A stretch of 64,000 nt of DNA, taken from the NCBI GenBank assembly GCA_902613655.1, contig CACMHR010000004.1, forward strand, positions 27,020 to 91,019, read 5' to 3'. How positions within the stretch are numbered: the first letter of the stretch is position 1; every line of letters starts with the position of its first letter. This DNA is from Anoxypelagibacter sp902613655 (GTDB lineage Bacteria; Pseudomonadota; Alphaproteobacteria; Pelagibacterales; Pelagibacteraceae). Positions 34,846-43,366 of the stretch are shown here, piece by piece. The notes below the pieces were generated by a model, which was not told where the DNA came from, searched no databases, and saw only the letters and a program-made list of their open reading frames with translations. The position numbers and the translations under genes were made by a program.

Positions 34846-36402
34846 CTATTCTAATTCGATTGTACTAGGGGGTTTTGAAGAGATATCCAACACAACCCTA
34901 TTAATACCTCTTACAGAATTAACAATTTTATTTGAAATATTAGTCAAAAAATTTTTATTGAAAGAAAAAAAATCGGCTGTCATTCCATCTACGGAAGTAA
35001 CAGCTCTAATTAAACAAATATACTCGTAAGTTCTACTATCTCCCATAACACCAACGGTTTTTACAGGAAGTAATGCTGCATAAGCTTGCCAAATTTTATT
35101 ATAAAGTTTTTCTTTTTTTAATTCATTCATAAAAATATAATCTGCCTCTTGTAATATTTTGATTTTTTCCTCTGAAATTTTTCCAGGTATTCTTATCGCA
35201 AGACCAGGTCCGGGAAAGGGATGTCTCAAAAGTATATTTTTATCAAGAGACAGTTCGGATCCTAACTTTCTAACTTCATCTTTGAATAAATATTTTAGAG
35301 GTTCAAGAAGTTTAAATTTCATATTTTTTGGTAAACCACCTACATTATGATGTGATTTAATTTTAGACGATGGACTTCCTGTAACAGATTTGCTTTCAAT
35401 CATGTCTGGGTACAAGGTTCCTTGGGCCAAATATTTAGCATTTTTTACTTTTTTTGCGTATTTTTCAAAAATTTTTATAAATAGACTTCCTATAATTTTC
35501 CTTTTCTTTTCGGGGTTATCGATATTTATTAATTTTTTTAAAAAAGTCTTAGATGCATCAACATAAACCAAATTTAGCTTAATTTTTTTTCTAAAGATTT
35601 TTTTAATATCGCTTGCCTCATTTTTTCTTAAAAGGCCAGTATTTACAAATATACAAGTAAGATTGTTGCCTATAGCTTTTTTCAAAAGTAAAGCAACAAC
35701 ACTACTATCTACACCTCCAGATAATGCACAGATTACTTTATCATTTTTAACAGTATCTTTAATATTACTGATAAATATTTTTTTTTGATTTTTGGAATTC
35801 CAATTTTTTTTAATTTTGCATATATTAAAGATAAAATTTTTAATTAATATTTTTCCATTCTCTGTATGACTTACTTCTGGATGAAATTGAACACCGTAGT
35901 ATTTAAACTTTTCATTCGCAATAACAGCAAATTTTGAATTTAGACTAGATGCTACAGTTTTAAAACCTTTGGGAAGTTTTTGGACAATATCTTGATGACT
36001 CATCCATACTAAACTTTTTTTACTTTTAAAAAAATTTTTTGTTAAAATAGAATTTGATTTGGCTTTTAATATTGCTTTACCAAATTCTCGGTGTTTTGAA
36101 ACTTTTATTTTTCCACCAAACTTTTTAGCAAGAATTTGATGACCATAACATATACCTAGAATTGGTATTTTTTTTTTAATTAAAAAACTATCTAAACTGA
36201 TACCTTTATTAGTAGTAATACTTAAAGGACCTCCAGAAAGTATAATACCTTTTACAGAAGTGTCGTTTCTTAATTTAAAAATATTTTTAAAATTAATTAT
36301 TTCTGAATAAGAGCCTAACTCTCTAATTTTTCTTGCTACAAGTTGTGTAAATTGAGATCCAAAGTCGACTATAACAATTTTTTGAAGATTACTTGATTCC
36401 AT
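34846..36402 (-). CDS. guaA: GMP synthase (glutamine-hydrolysing)
   Basis: Converts XMP to GMP using glutamine and ATP. The 518-residue protein has the class I amidotransferase domain (IVDFGSQFTQLVARKIRELG, ILSGGP, nucleophile Cys in ILGICYGHQILA, and GVQFHPEVSHTENG). The ATP-pyrophosphatase follows with the P-loop ALSGGVDSSVVALLL. The dimerisation domain has HHNVGGLP, RHPFPGPGLAIR, and the ending INRVVLDISSKPPSTIELE. It overlaps guaB by 14 bases, which supports coordinated purine synthesis. Confidence 0.97.
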   Translation of the reverse strand: MESSNLQKIVIVDFGSQFTQLVARKIRELGSYSEIINFKNIFKLRNDTSVKGIILSGGPLSITTNKGISLDSFLIKKKIPILGICYGHQILAKKFGGKIKVSKHREFGKAILKAKSNSILTKNFFKSKKSLVWMSHQDIVQKLPKGFKTVASSLNSKFAVIANEKFKYYGVQFHPEVSHTENGKILIKNFIFNICKIKKNWNSKNQKKIFISNIKDTVKNDKVICALSGGVDSSVVALLLKKAIGNNLTCIFVNTGLLRKNEASDIKKIFRKKIKLNLVYVDASKTFLKKLINIDNPEKKRKIIGSLFIKIFEKYAKKVKNAKYLAQGTLYPDMIESKSVTGSPSSKIKSHHNVGGLPKNMKFKLLEPLKYLFKDEVRKLGSELSLDKNILLRHPFPGPGLAIRIPGKISEEKIKILQEADYIFMNELKKEKLYNKIWQAYAALLPVKTVGVMGDSRTYEYICLIRAVTSVDGMTADFFSFNKNFLTNISNKIVNSVRGINRVVLDISSKPPSTIELE

Positions 36403-37462
36403 TTTGTTTTATATGATCAACATTATGAACCATACTTTCGTAGAAACCTGCTTTTGTAATTTTTACAAATTCACCATTTTTTTGCAGATCTTTTATTTTT
36501 TTTGATCCTAAATACCCCATTGATGACTTTAACCCTCCAACAAGATTATAAATAATTTTAGAAACTTGGCCTTTATACTTGACCAATCCCTCAACACCCT
36601 CGGGAACATATTTTGAAATATCTTTGTATTTTTTTTGGTAATATCTATCTGAAGATCCAACTGACATTGCTCCCACTGAACCCATACCTCTAAAGTTTTT
36701 ATAAAGCTTTCCTTTAATCTTAATTATTTTTCCTGGGCTTTCATTTGTGCCAGAAAATAATGATCCAATCATTATACAGTCTGCTCCGGCTGCTAAACCT
36801 TTTGCCAAGTCTCCAGAAAACTTAATACCACCGTCAGAAATTATTTTAGTTTTGTAGTTCCTTAAAGATTTTTTGACATCAATTATTGCACTTAATTGAG
36901 GTACACCAATACCTGCAACTAATCTTGTTGTGCAAATAGATCCAGGGCCAATACCAACTTTCACAATATCTGCTCCACTATCTGCAAGAAATTTCGCTGC
37001 TTTACCAGTTGCAATGTTGCCAGCACAAAGATTAACTCTGCTAATCTTTTTTTTAACATTTTTTATCATTTTAGAAACTTTAGTAGTATGGCCGTGCGCT
37101 GTATCTATAATTAATAAATCTACATCGGCTTTGTTAAGTTCTATTGCTCTCTCAAGATCTTTTTCGCTTACTCCTATGGCTGCTCCTACTATGCATTTAC
37201 TTCTTTTCACTTTTTTGACCTCTTTTACTTGGCTCTCGATTGATAAATTTCGATGTATTACTCCTAGACCACCCGCTTTTGAGAGTGCTATTGCCATTTT
37301 TGCTTCCGTTACAGTGTCCATGGCTGATGACATTAATGGTATTTTTAATCTTAATTTTTGGCCTAAATCAGTAGTAGTTATGGCTTCTGAGGGTAAAATC
37401 GATGAAAAACTTGGTATTAGAGTAACATCGTCAAAGGTAAGCGAATCTTTTATTATTCCCAT
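36389..37462 (-). CDS. guaB: IMP dehydrogenase lacking the CBS (Bateman) module
   Basis: Oxidises IMP to XMP with NAD. The barrel is complete: LTFDDVTLIPSFSSILPSE at the start, MSSAMDTVTEAKMAIALSKAGGLGVIHRN, DTAHGHT, the catalytic loop GIGPGSICTTR with Cys177, SDGGIKFSGD, and the flap region with YVPEGVEGLVKYKG. It is 357 residues rather than about 490. The usual pair of CBS domains is missing at about residue 88, where the sequence runs from the VKKVKRS helix straight into VGAAIGV. GMP reductase is less likely given the YVPEGVEG block and guaA coupling. It is divergent from the DUF6165-like gene. Confidence 0.9.
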   Translation of the reverse strand: MGIIKDSLTFDDVTLIPSFSSILPSEAITTTDLGQKLRLKIPLMSSAMDTVTEAKMAIALSKAGGLGVIHRNLSIESQVKEVKKVKRSKCIVGAAIGVSEKDLERAIELNKADVDLLIIDTAHGHTTKVSKMIKNVKKKISRVNLCAGNIATGKAAKFLADSGADIVKVGIGPGSICTTRLVAGIGVPQLSAIIDVKKSLRNYKTKIISDGGIKFSGDLAKGLAAGADCIMIGSLFSGTNESPGKIIKIKGKLYKNFRGMGSVGAMSVGSSDRYYQKKYKDISKYVPEGVEGLVKYKGQVSKIIYNLVGGLKSSMGYLGSKKIKDLQKNGEFVKITKAGFYESMVHNVDHIKQNGIK

Positions 37463-37524
37463 ATTTATATATATACATTTTTATAGAGAATCCAATAAAA
37501 AACTATTAATTTAAAAACAATGTT

Positions 37525-37914
37525 ATGAAAATCCTATCTGAAATATCTGCCGGTGAATTATTAGATAAAATTACAATTTTGGAAATCAAAATTGATAAAA
37601 TTAAAAATGAAGATAATAAAAAAGAAGTCTTAAAAGAATATAAATCACTAAAAAAAATACAAGAAGATAATATTGAATTTAACGATGAAATCAAAAAATT
37701 ATACAATGATTTAAAACAAACAAATTCTAAACTGTGGGAGATTGAAGATAAACTTCGAATTTTTGAAAAAGAGAAAAAATTCGATAAAGACTTTATTGAA
37801 TTAGCTAGAGGTGTTTATTTTAATAACGATGACAGATCTAAAATTAAATTAAAAATAAATAAGCTTCTAAAATCGAATATAAGAGAAATCAAACAATACG
37901 TGGAGTATAATTAA
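37525..37914 (+). CDS. DUF6165-like small protein
   Basis: A 129-residue, highly charged, mostly helical protein. The N-terminus EISAGELLDKITILEIKIDKI fits the DUF6165 family, often found near polysaccharide genes. The middle (about residues 20-90) is likely coiled coil. No enzyme motif is seen, and there is no signal or membrane segment. Its stop shares TTAA with the stop of the convergent aminotransferase gene. A role in surface-glycan assembly is inferred only from position. Confidence 0.65.
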   Translation: MKILSEISAGELLDKITILEIKIDKIKNEDNKKEVLKEYKSLKKIQEDNIEFNDEIKKLYNDLKQTNSKLWEIEDKLRIFEKEKKFDKDFIELARGVYFNNDDRSKIKLKINKLLKSNIREIKQYVEYN

Positions 37915-39035
37915 GAATAAAATTTACGTATTAGTCTTACAACTTTTTTCGCATCTTTTAGCTTCATGTAAGGATATAAGGGTAAACTCAAGCATTCTTT
38001 GGCCCAATTTTCAGAATTTATTAATTTAACTTTTTTAATTTTATTTTTTAATGCTGGTGCTTTATTTAAACTATAAGGATAATGATACTGAATTGGAATT
38101 TTATTTTTTAATAAAAAATTTGCCAATTTATTTCTTTTTTTTATTCGAATAACATATAAATGTCTAGAAGATCCAGGTTTTGATAATGTTAATTTTACCT
38201 CTTTTATACTTGATAATTGTTTGTCGTAAAAAGATGAAATCATTCTTCTTAGGTCATTGTGTGCATGAGTAAATTTAATTTTTTCAAGTAAAATAGTTGC
38301 TTGCAAAGTATCTAATCGACTATTCAAACCTTCATACTGGTGAACATTTTTTTTAATTGTGCCTAGATTTCTAAGATAATAAATTTTATTAAATAAATTT
38401 TTATTATTAGTGGTAACAATACCACCATCTCCATAGGCACCTAAATTTTTTGAAGGATAAAAACTGTAGCACGAAAGATCAGCGTACTTGTGATTCATCT
38501 CCTTTTTACAACATTTTATAGATGAAGATTTTCTACAATCTAAACAGCTAAAAGCAAAATGGGCCTGAGCACTGTCTTCAATAATATATCTGCTACGTCC
38601 TACGATTTTACGAAGTTTTTTTATATCAACCTTTTGACCATACAGATTAACAGGTATAACTACTTTGGTGTTTTTTGATATTTTTTTTTTAATACTATTT
38701 AAAGATATCAAACCTGTATTATTATCAATGTCTGCAAATACAATTTTATTATTATTCAAAGCTGCACTTAATCCAGTTGATATATATGACATTCCTGGAA
38801 TAATAACCTCATGATTTGGTTTTAAATTTAATGATTTAAGGGCAAGTATTAATGCGTCTGTTCCTGTTGCACATCCCACTGCATATTTAGATTTTGATAA
38901 ACTTGAAAATTTTTTTTCAAATTTATTAACATTGTGTCCTAAAATAAAATCTTTTTTTTTGACTGTATCTAGTATCGATTTATTTATCCTTTTTTGAATT
39001 TTCTTGTTAAAAGGATTTACATCAGTGAATTTCAT
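37911..39035 (-). CDS. DegT/DnrJ/EryC1/StrS-type sugar aminotransferase
   Basis: PLP-dependent enzyme that places an amino group on a keto sugar nucleotide. In 374 residues it has GCATGTDALILAL (residues 54-66), EVIIPGMSYIST, IPVNLYGQKVDI, IEDSAQAH, and the Schiff-base Lys196 in SFYPSKNLGAYGDGG. The C-terminal part has RNLGTIKKNVHQYEGLNSRLDTLQATILLEKI. A Cys-rich insert (Cys164, 167, 175, 176) sits between the EDSAQAH block and the PLP lysine. It ends a run with an oxidoreductase and acetyltransferase resembling WbpB-WbpD-WbpE. Confidence 0.9.
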   Translation of the reverse strand: MKFTDVNPFNKKIQKRINKSILDTVKKKDFILGHNVNKFEKKFSSLSKSKYAVGCATGTDALILALKSLNLKPNHEVIIPGMSYISTGLSAALNNNKIVFADIDNNTGLISLNSIKKKISKNTKVVIPVNLYGQKVDIKKLRKIVGRSRYIIEDSAQAHFAFSCLDCRKSSSIKCCKKEMNHKYADLSCYSFYPSKNLGAYGDGGIVTTNNKNLFNKIYYLRNLGTIKKNVHQYEGLNSRLDTLQATILLEKIKFTHAHNDLRRMISSFYDKQLSSIKEVKLTLSKPGSSRHLYVIRIKKRNKLANFLLKNKIPIQYHYPYSLNKAPALKNKIKKVKLINSENWAKECLSLPLYPYMKLKDAKKVVRLIRKFYS

Positions 39036-39038
39036 AAT

Positions 39039-39974
39039 TTAAGATAACTTTTTTAATATTTTAGTTATATTTAGATTTAAGTTATTGTTAAATATTATAT
39101 TTCTTTTCTCACTTAAAGACTTGTAAATATAGTTCACTAGAACAGAAAGTGGCTCGCTTAAATCTAAATCCGGCACCTCTAAGTTATATTCGTTATTATT
39201 TAACTGTTTCTTTTTGAATATTCTAATTTTATAAATTGGTTCATTTTCATCACAGTAAACAATAGCCTTTTTAAATTTAAATTTTATGAGCCTTATTTTT
39301 GATGGTGAAATCCAGGTATTTTTTAAAAAAACATTAATGTTATTTTTATATGATAAATTAAGATAAGCTGTATCTGCTTGATTTTTACTTACTGTTTTGA
39401 ATTTACGAGAGTCATATCTATATGGCATTTTCTTTAAAAGAAAATCCAATATAGAGACATCATGCACTGTCAAATCCCAAACTACATTACAATCTTTCCT
39501 AATTGGTGCTTGTTCTCGAAAGGATTCAATTTCAATAAGATTACCAAATTTTTTATTATCAATTAATTTCTTTATATACTTGATAGATCCAGAAAATAAA
39601 AAAGGATAATCAACAAATAAAAGAACTTTATTTTTTTTAGCAAGATTTTCTAAGATTTTAACTTCTTTAATTGAAAGTGAAAGTGGTTTTTCAACTAGAA
39701 CATTAATTTTTTTTTCTAGAGCATATTTGGCAATTTGAAAATGAGTTTTTGTTGGAGTTGAGATTACAATTAAAGAAATATTTGATTTATTTAAAGACTC
39801 TTTGTAATCATTTCCAATTTTTGCAAGAGGAAAATCTCTTTTTGCTTTAATTAAATTTTGTTTGGATATATCAATTATCGAAGTTAAATTGAAAAAATTT
39901 GAATTTTGAAAATTTCTAGCCAATTTTGGTCCCCAGTAACCATATCCTATAATTGAAACCTTAAATTTTTTCAT
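39039..39974 (-). CDS. Gfo/Idh/MocA-type oxidoreductase, nucleotide-sugar related
   Basis: A 311-residue NAD(P)-dependent dehydrogenase. The Rossmann start is SIIGYGYWGPKLARNFQNS and the catalytic Lys lies in NVLVEKPLSLS near residue 94. VWDLTVHDVSILDFLL holds the conserved His. The GYGYWGPKLARNF start is common in WbpB/WlbA-type sugar dehydrogenases that make 3-keto sugars for amination. The neighbours on both sides (aminotransferase and acyltransferase, gaps of 3 and 2 bases) support this pathway; the exact sugar is unknown. Confidence 0.86.
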   Translation of the reverse strand: MKKFKVSIIGYGYWGPKLARNFQNSNFFNLTSIIDISKQNLIKAKRDFPLAKIGNDYKESLNKSNISLIVISTPTKTHFQIAKYALEKKINVLVEKPLSLSIKEVKILENLAKKNKVLLFVDYPFLFSGSIKYIKKLIDNKKFGNLIEIESFREQAPIRKDCNVVWDLTVHDVSILDFLLKKMPYRYDSRKFKTVSKNQADTAYLNLSYKNNINVFLKNTWISPSKIRLIKFKFKKAIVYCDENEPIYKIRIFKKKQLNNNEYNLEVPDLDLSEPLSVLVNYIYKSLSEKRNIIFNNNLNLNITKILKKLS

Positions 39975-39976
39975 AT

Positions 39977-40429
39977 TTAAATTTTTCTTAAAAGTTTTGC
40001 GGGTGAACCTGCGTATATACCTTTTGTATTTATATTCCTAGTCACTGTCGATCCCGCACCAATGACAGTCCCAGATACTATTGATACAGGCAATAAAGTT
40101 GTGTTTGAACCAATGACAACATTGTTTCCTAATTTCGTCTTCTTAAAAAGTTTTGGGTCTCTTGTAACTTTGCCTTTTTTGAGATCATCATTTGTAAACA
40201 TGACACCGTGACCAACAAAACAATTTTTTCCAATTGTTACTTTTTCACATACGAAACTGTGACTTTGGATTCTTGTATTATCCCCTATTACTGTATTGTT
40301 TTGAATTTCAACAAATGGGCCAATAAAAACGTTTTTTCCAAATTTTGATCCATAAATATTTACTGGCTCAATAATTTTACATCCTTTGCCATAAATCAAA
40401 TTTGTAATTTTGGACTTTATTTTTTTCAT
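39977..40429 (-). CDS. Left-handed beta-helix acetyltransferase (WbpD/WlbB-like)
   Basis: A 150-residue hexapeptide-repeat acyltransferase. The repeats run through most of the protein, for example IGPFVEIQNNTVIGDNTRIQSHSF, IGKNCFVGHGVMFTN and LGNNVVIGSNTTLLP. GVIIGAGSTVTRNI-type coil (GTVIGAGSTVTRNI) and the end IYAGSPAKLLRKI are standard. It likely acetylates the amino group added by the neighbouring aminotransferase. It is 4 bases from the glycosyltransferase and 2 from the oxidoreductase. Confidence 0.9.
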   Translation of the reverse strand: MKKIKSKITNLIYGKGCKIIEPVNIYGSKFGKNVFIGPFVEIQNNTVIGDNTRIQSHSFVCEKVTIGKNCFVGHGVMFTNDDLKKGKVTRDPKLFKKTKLGNNVVIGSNTTLLPVSIVSGTVIGAGSTVTRNINTKGIYAGSPAKLLRKI

Positions 40430-40433
40430 TAAA

Positions 40434-42569
40434 TTAATCCATCCATTTTAAAAGTTTAGGAATCTCTCTATCGAAAGATTTTGAAATAATATAATTTGCA
40501 ACTTTTTGACATTCAAAGAGGTCAAAATATTTTTTTCGTCCATTTTTGGCAATTTTTATACGTGAGAAATCATTTGATTTATAATAATTTATTTTATCCG
40601 CTAGATCCTGAAGTCCAGAATAAAAAATCACTTCATTGTTATTGAAAAAATTATTCAATTTTGTTTTTTTGTCAATAAAAGTTAAAAGTCCATTGCCAAT
40701 TAATGATGCTATTCTATTACTGGTTAAATACTTTAATGGTCTACCTCTTGTTAGATTAAGTGCCATTTTCGAGTTGACTATAACTTTATAAAAATCTTCA
40801 GCCCAAACAGGTTCTCGATTTTTATAACCATAAATATCAAATATAATATTTGGGCATTCTGTTATTAAATCACTAATAAAATTATGCCTTTCATCAACTT
40901 TATCTCTTTTTAATTTACCTCTATTTACGCCGTGACTCATGGAGAAAAATACATCACATATTTGATTTTTATTTTCGTAAATTTTTAATTTCTCAATATT
41001 TTTATCTACCGGAATTGGTAAATAGTGAAAATTATTTTTTTTCTTTAAAAAGTCCAAAGTTGACGGATGAGTTGTTATAAAATTTGATTTTATAAAATCA
41101 TCATATTTTAAGAGTTTTTTTCGATTTGTGGAAAAATCGGGTCCCGTATCAGCCAAATGATCTTCGAACCACTGTGATATAATTGTGTTTTTGCTATAGT
41201 CCTTAATTCGTTCTAAAGTTTTATTTTCAATGTCGTATGAGTGTCCAAGGAGAATAAGGTCAGGTTTGTAATTTTTTGCTGTTTCATAAATCATTGTATT
41301 TAAATAACTTTTACCCTTAAAATCTCTAAAACTTTTATTGAATTTTCCTACATCTCTATCACTTAAATTTATCACATCATGGCCGTTTCTTATAAATCCG
41401 TTAGCTAATTTTTTTGCTATTGAGATATAGTAAAGTCTATTAAATTGTCTATTACCAAAATTAGATATATTTAAAATTTTTAAATTAGATAAATTTTTAT
41501 TAATGAAAATATGTTTTTCATTAATAACTTCGGTGCGTAAGTTGTCAAAAGTTTTAGTATTATTATTTATTTCGTGAAAAACATTTTTTAACGATTTTTT
41601 TTGTAAATCATGTCTTAATTTTTTATTAGTAATTAAAAGTTTAATTTTTTTAAAAATTTCATTTTGATTAATTCGATTTAAATATATTCCATACGGTATA
41701 GTTTCAGGCAAACCACCTCTTCTAGAAAGTATTGTAGCGCAGCCCCTTGAAGCGGCCTCCAACGAAGTTCTGCCAAAAGGCTCTTCCCAATGGGATGGCA
41801 CAACAGAAATACTGGATTTTTTATAAATATTCATTGTTTCATCATGAGTAATCCACCCCAAATGAAGTAATCTACTATGTTTAAAATTATATTTTTCTCT
41901 AGGTTCATCACCTATCACTATACTTTTCCAATCTTTGTATTTTTTAAGTATTCTTATTATAGCTCTCCCAAAAGTATCATAACCTTTTGAATGATTTAAT
42001 TTTCCAACAAAAGTTATTATTTTTTCTTTTTTGGGAAATTTATTTATTTTATTTATGGCAGGGTATACGACTTGACAATTTTCATGATTCTTGATGTCTA
42101 ATCCCTCAAAGAATTTTTCTTTAACCCAATTACTTACAAAGATTATCTTGCTACAAATTTTAATAAGTTTTTTTCGATCCTTTGGTGTAACAGCGCCACG
42201 CAAAGATTGTGGGTTATTATGAATTACTAGCACATATTTATTTTTTGAAAAGTATTTTTCAATATGTAGTATGTAAGAAGGTCTATTATGTATTTCTATT
42301 ATTGAAAACTTTTTTTTTCTTAAAACGTCAATGAACTTATTTACATACTGAATATTATTGCTTTGAATACCAAATTTAGAGAATTTCAAATTTATATATT
42401 TAAAATTATCAAAAATTTTGTTTGTATAATTTGTAAAACCAAAAACTGTAGTATTTTTTTTATAGAAACTATTTTTCGAGAAGTCTTTCACCCATATAGA
42501 TGCGGAACCTGCATTATCTTTGATAAATTGATCTTTATAGGGAAGGAGAATAGCAATTTTTCCTTGCAT
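40434..42569 (-). CDS. Two-domain glycosyltransferase (GT4-like plus CgeB-like)
   Basis: A 711-residue protein with two successive glycosyltransferase units. The first (residues 1 to about 345) is GT4-like, with ITFVGKLNHSKGYDTF, VIGDEPREKY, LGWITHDETMNIYKKSSISVVPSHWEEPFGRTSLEAASRG and RRGGLPETIPYG. The second (from about 365) starts LKILNISNFGNRQFNRLYY and has ISQWFEDHLADTG, a CDVFFSMSHG block, and SKMALNLTRGRPLKYLTSNR-IASLIGNG, a CgeB/GT-1-type C-terminal. No membrane segment is seen, so it probably acts at the inner face of the membrane on a surface glycan. It is co-directional with the sugar-nucleotide genes. Confidence 0.82.
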   Translation of the reverse strand: MQGKIAILLPYKDQFIKDNAGSASIWVKDFSKNSFYKKNTTVFGFTNYTNKIFDNFKYINLKFSKFGIQSNNIQYVNKFIDVLRKKKFSIIEIHNRPSYILHIEKYFSKNKYVLVIHNNPQSLRGAVTPKDRKKLIKICSKIIFVSNWVKEKFFEGLDIKNHENCQVVYPAINKINKFPKKEKIITFVGKLNHSKGYDTFGRAIIRILKKYKDWKSIVIGDEPREKYNFKHSRLLHLGWITHDETMNIYKKSSISVVPSHWEEPFGRTSLEAASRGCATILSRRGGLPETIPYGIYLNRINQNEIFKKIKLLITNKKLRHDLQKKSLKNVFHEINNNTKTFDNLRTEVINEKHIFINKNLSNLKILNISNFGNRQFNRLYYISIAKKLANGFIRNGHDVINLSDRDVGKFNKSFRDFKGKSYLNTMIYETAKNYKPDLILLGHSYDIENKTLERIKDYSKNTIISQWFEDHLADTGPDFSTNRKKLLKYDDFIKSNFITTHPSTLDFLKKKNNFHYLPIPVDKNIEKLKIYENKNQICDVFFSMSHGVNRGKLKRDKVDERHNFISDLITECPNIIFDIYGYKNREPVWAEDFYKVIVNSKMALNLTRGRPLKYLTSNRIASLIGNGLLTFIDKKTKLNNFFNNNEVIFYSGLQDLADKINYYKSNDFSRIKIAKNGRKKYFDLFECQKVANYIISKSFDREIPKLLKWMD

Positions 42570-42574
42570 CTTAA

Positions 42575-43363
42575 TTAATATCCTTTTGTCTCTTTGGATT
42601 TAATGTCTTTAAATTTACCAACAGCTTCTTTTGCACCTCCCGACATAAATCTTTGATCTGAACCAACTGTTACAAGTTGAAAACCTTTTTTTATCATTTT
42701 GTCAGCATAGTCAGCTTTCATGTTGTGTATTCCTGCAATTATATTATTTTTTTTTGCGTGCTCTAAGATTTTCATTATTGTGTCATAAACTTTATCGCCC
42801 TCGGGTTTATCAAAACTAGGTTCTTCTCCTATAGCTAAGCTAAGATCTGCTGGTCCAATATAAATACCATTTAGCCCAGGTGTAGACATTATAGGGTCTA
42901 AGTTATCCAGCGCTTCTTTAGTTTCAATCATTGCAAATTTTAAAATTTCATCATTTGCGTACTTTCCATAATCAGGTCCACCATATAAAAGACCTCTGAT
43001 CGGTCCAAAACTTCTATACCCTTTAGGAGGATACATGCATGCTTTTACAAACTTTTCAGCCTCTTTTCTATTACTTACCATTGGACATATAACTCCATAT
43101 GATCCGGCATCAAGAATTTTCATTATTTGGCCAGGCTCATTCCAATTTACTCTAGCCATTGGTACAACATCGGTGGTGGAAATTGCTTGTAACATTTGTA
43201 ATGCATTTGGGTAATCAACTACACCATGTTGCATATCAATCGTTAGAGAGTCCCAATTTTGATGGGCCATTACTTCCGCTGAAAAAGAATTAGGTATTTG
43301 TAACCACCCATTTATTGCAGCTTTTCCCTCAGAAAAGATTTTTTTTAATTTATTTTTTCGCAT
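42575..43363 (-). CDS. HpcH/HpaI-type class II aldolase
   Basis: A 262-residue metal-dependent aldolase that splits 2-keto acids into pyruvate and an aldehyde. Markers are the base His in LTIDMQHGVVDY, VPMARVNWNEPGQIMKILDAGSYGVICPMV, the metal ligand Glu in FAMIETKEALDNLD, and Asp in GIYIGPADLSLAIG. Relatives include HpcH, GarL and RhmA, and the substrate cannot be fixed. It is 3 bases from an aldehyde dehydrogenase, which could oxidise the aldehyde product. Close divergence from iolD suggests a link to inositol or sugar-acid breakdown. Confidence 0.88.
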   Translation of the reverse strand: MRKNKLKKIFSEGKAAINGWLQIPNSFSAEVMAHQNWDSLTIDMQHGVVDYPNALQMLQAISTTDVVPMARVNWNEPGQIMKILDAGSYGVICPMVSNRKEAEKFVKACMYPPKGYRSFGPIRGLLYGGPDYGKYANDEILKFAMIETKEALDNLDPIMSTPGLNGIYIGPADLSLAIGEEPSFDKPEGDKVYDTIMKILEHAKKNNIIAGIHNMKADYADKMIKKGFQLVTVGSDQRFMSGGAKEAVGKFKDIKSKETKGY

Positions 43364-43366
43364 TAA

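Noticed and set aside
37000..37462. guaB shortness as a frameshift or assembly error
   Set aside because: The frame is unbroken, both halves of the barrel are complete, and the join falls exactly where the CBS module is normally inserted, so a true deletion is more likely.
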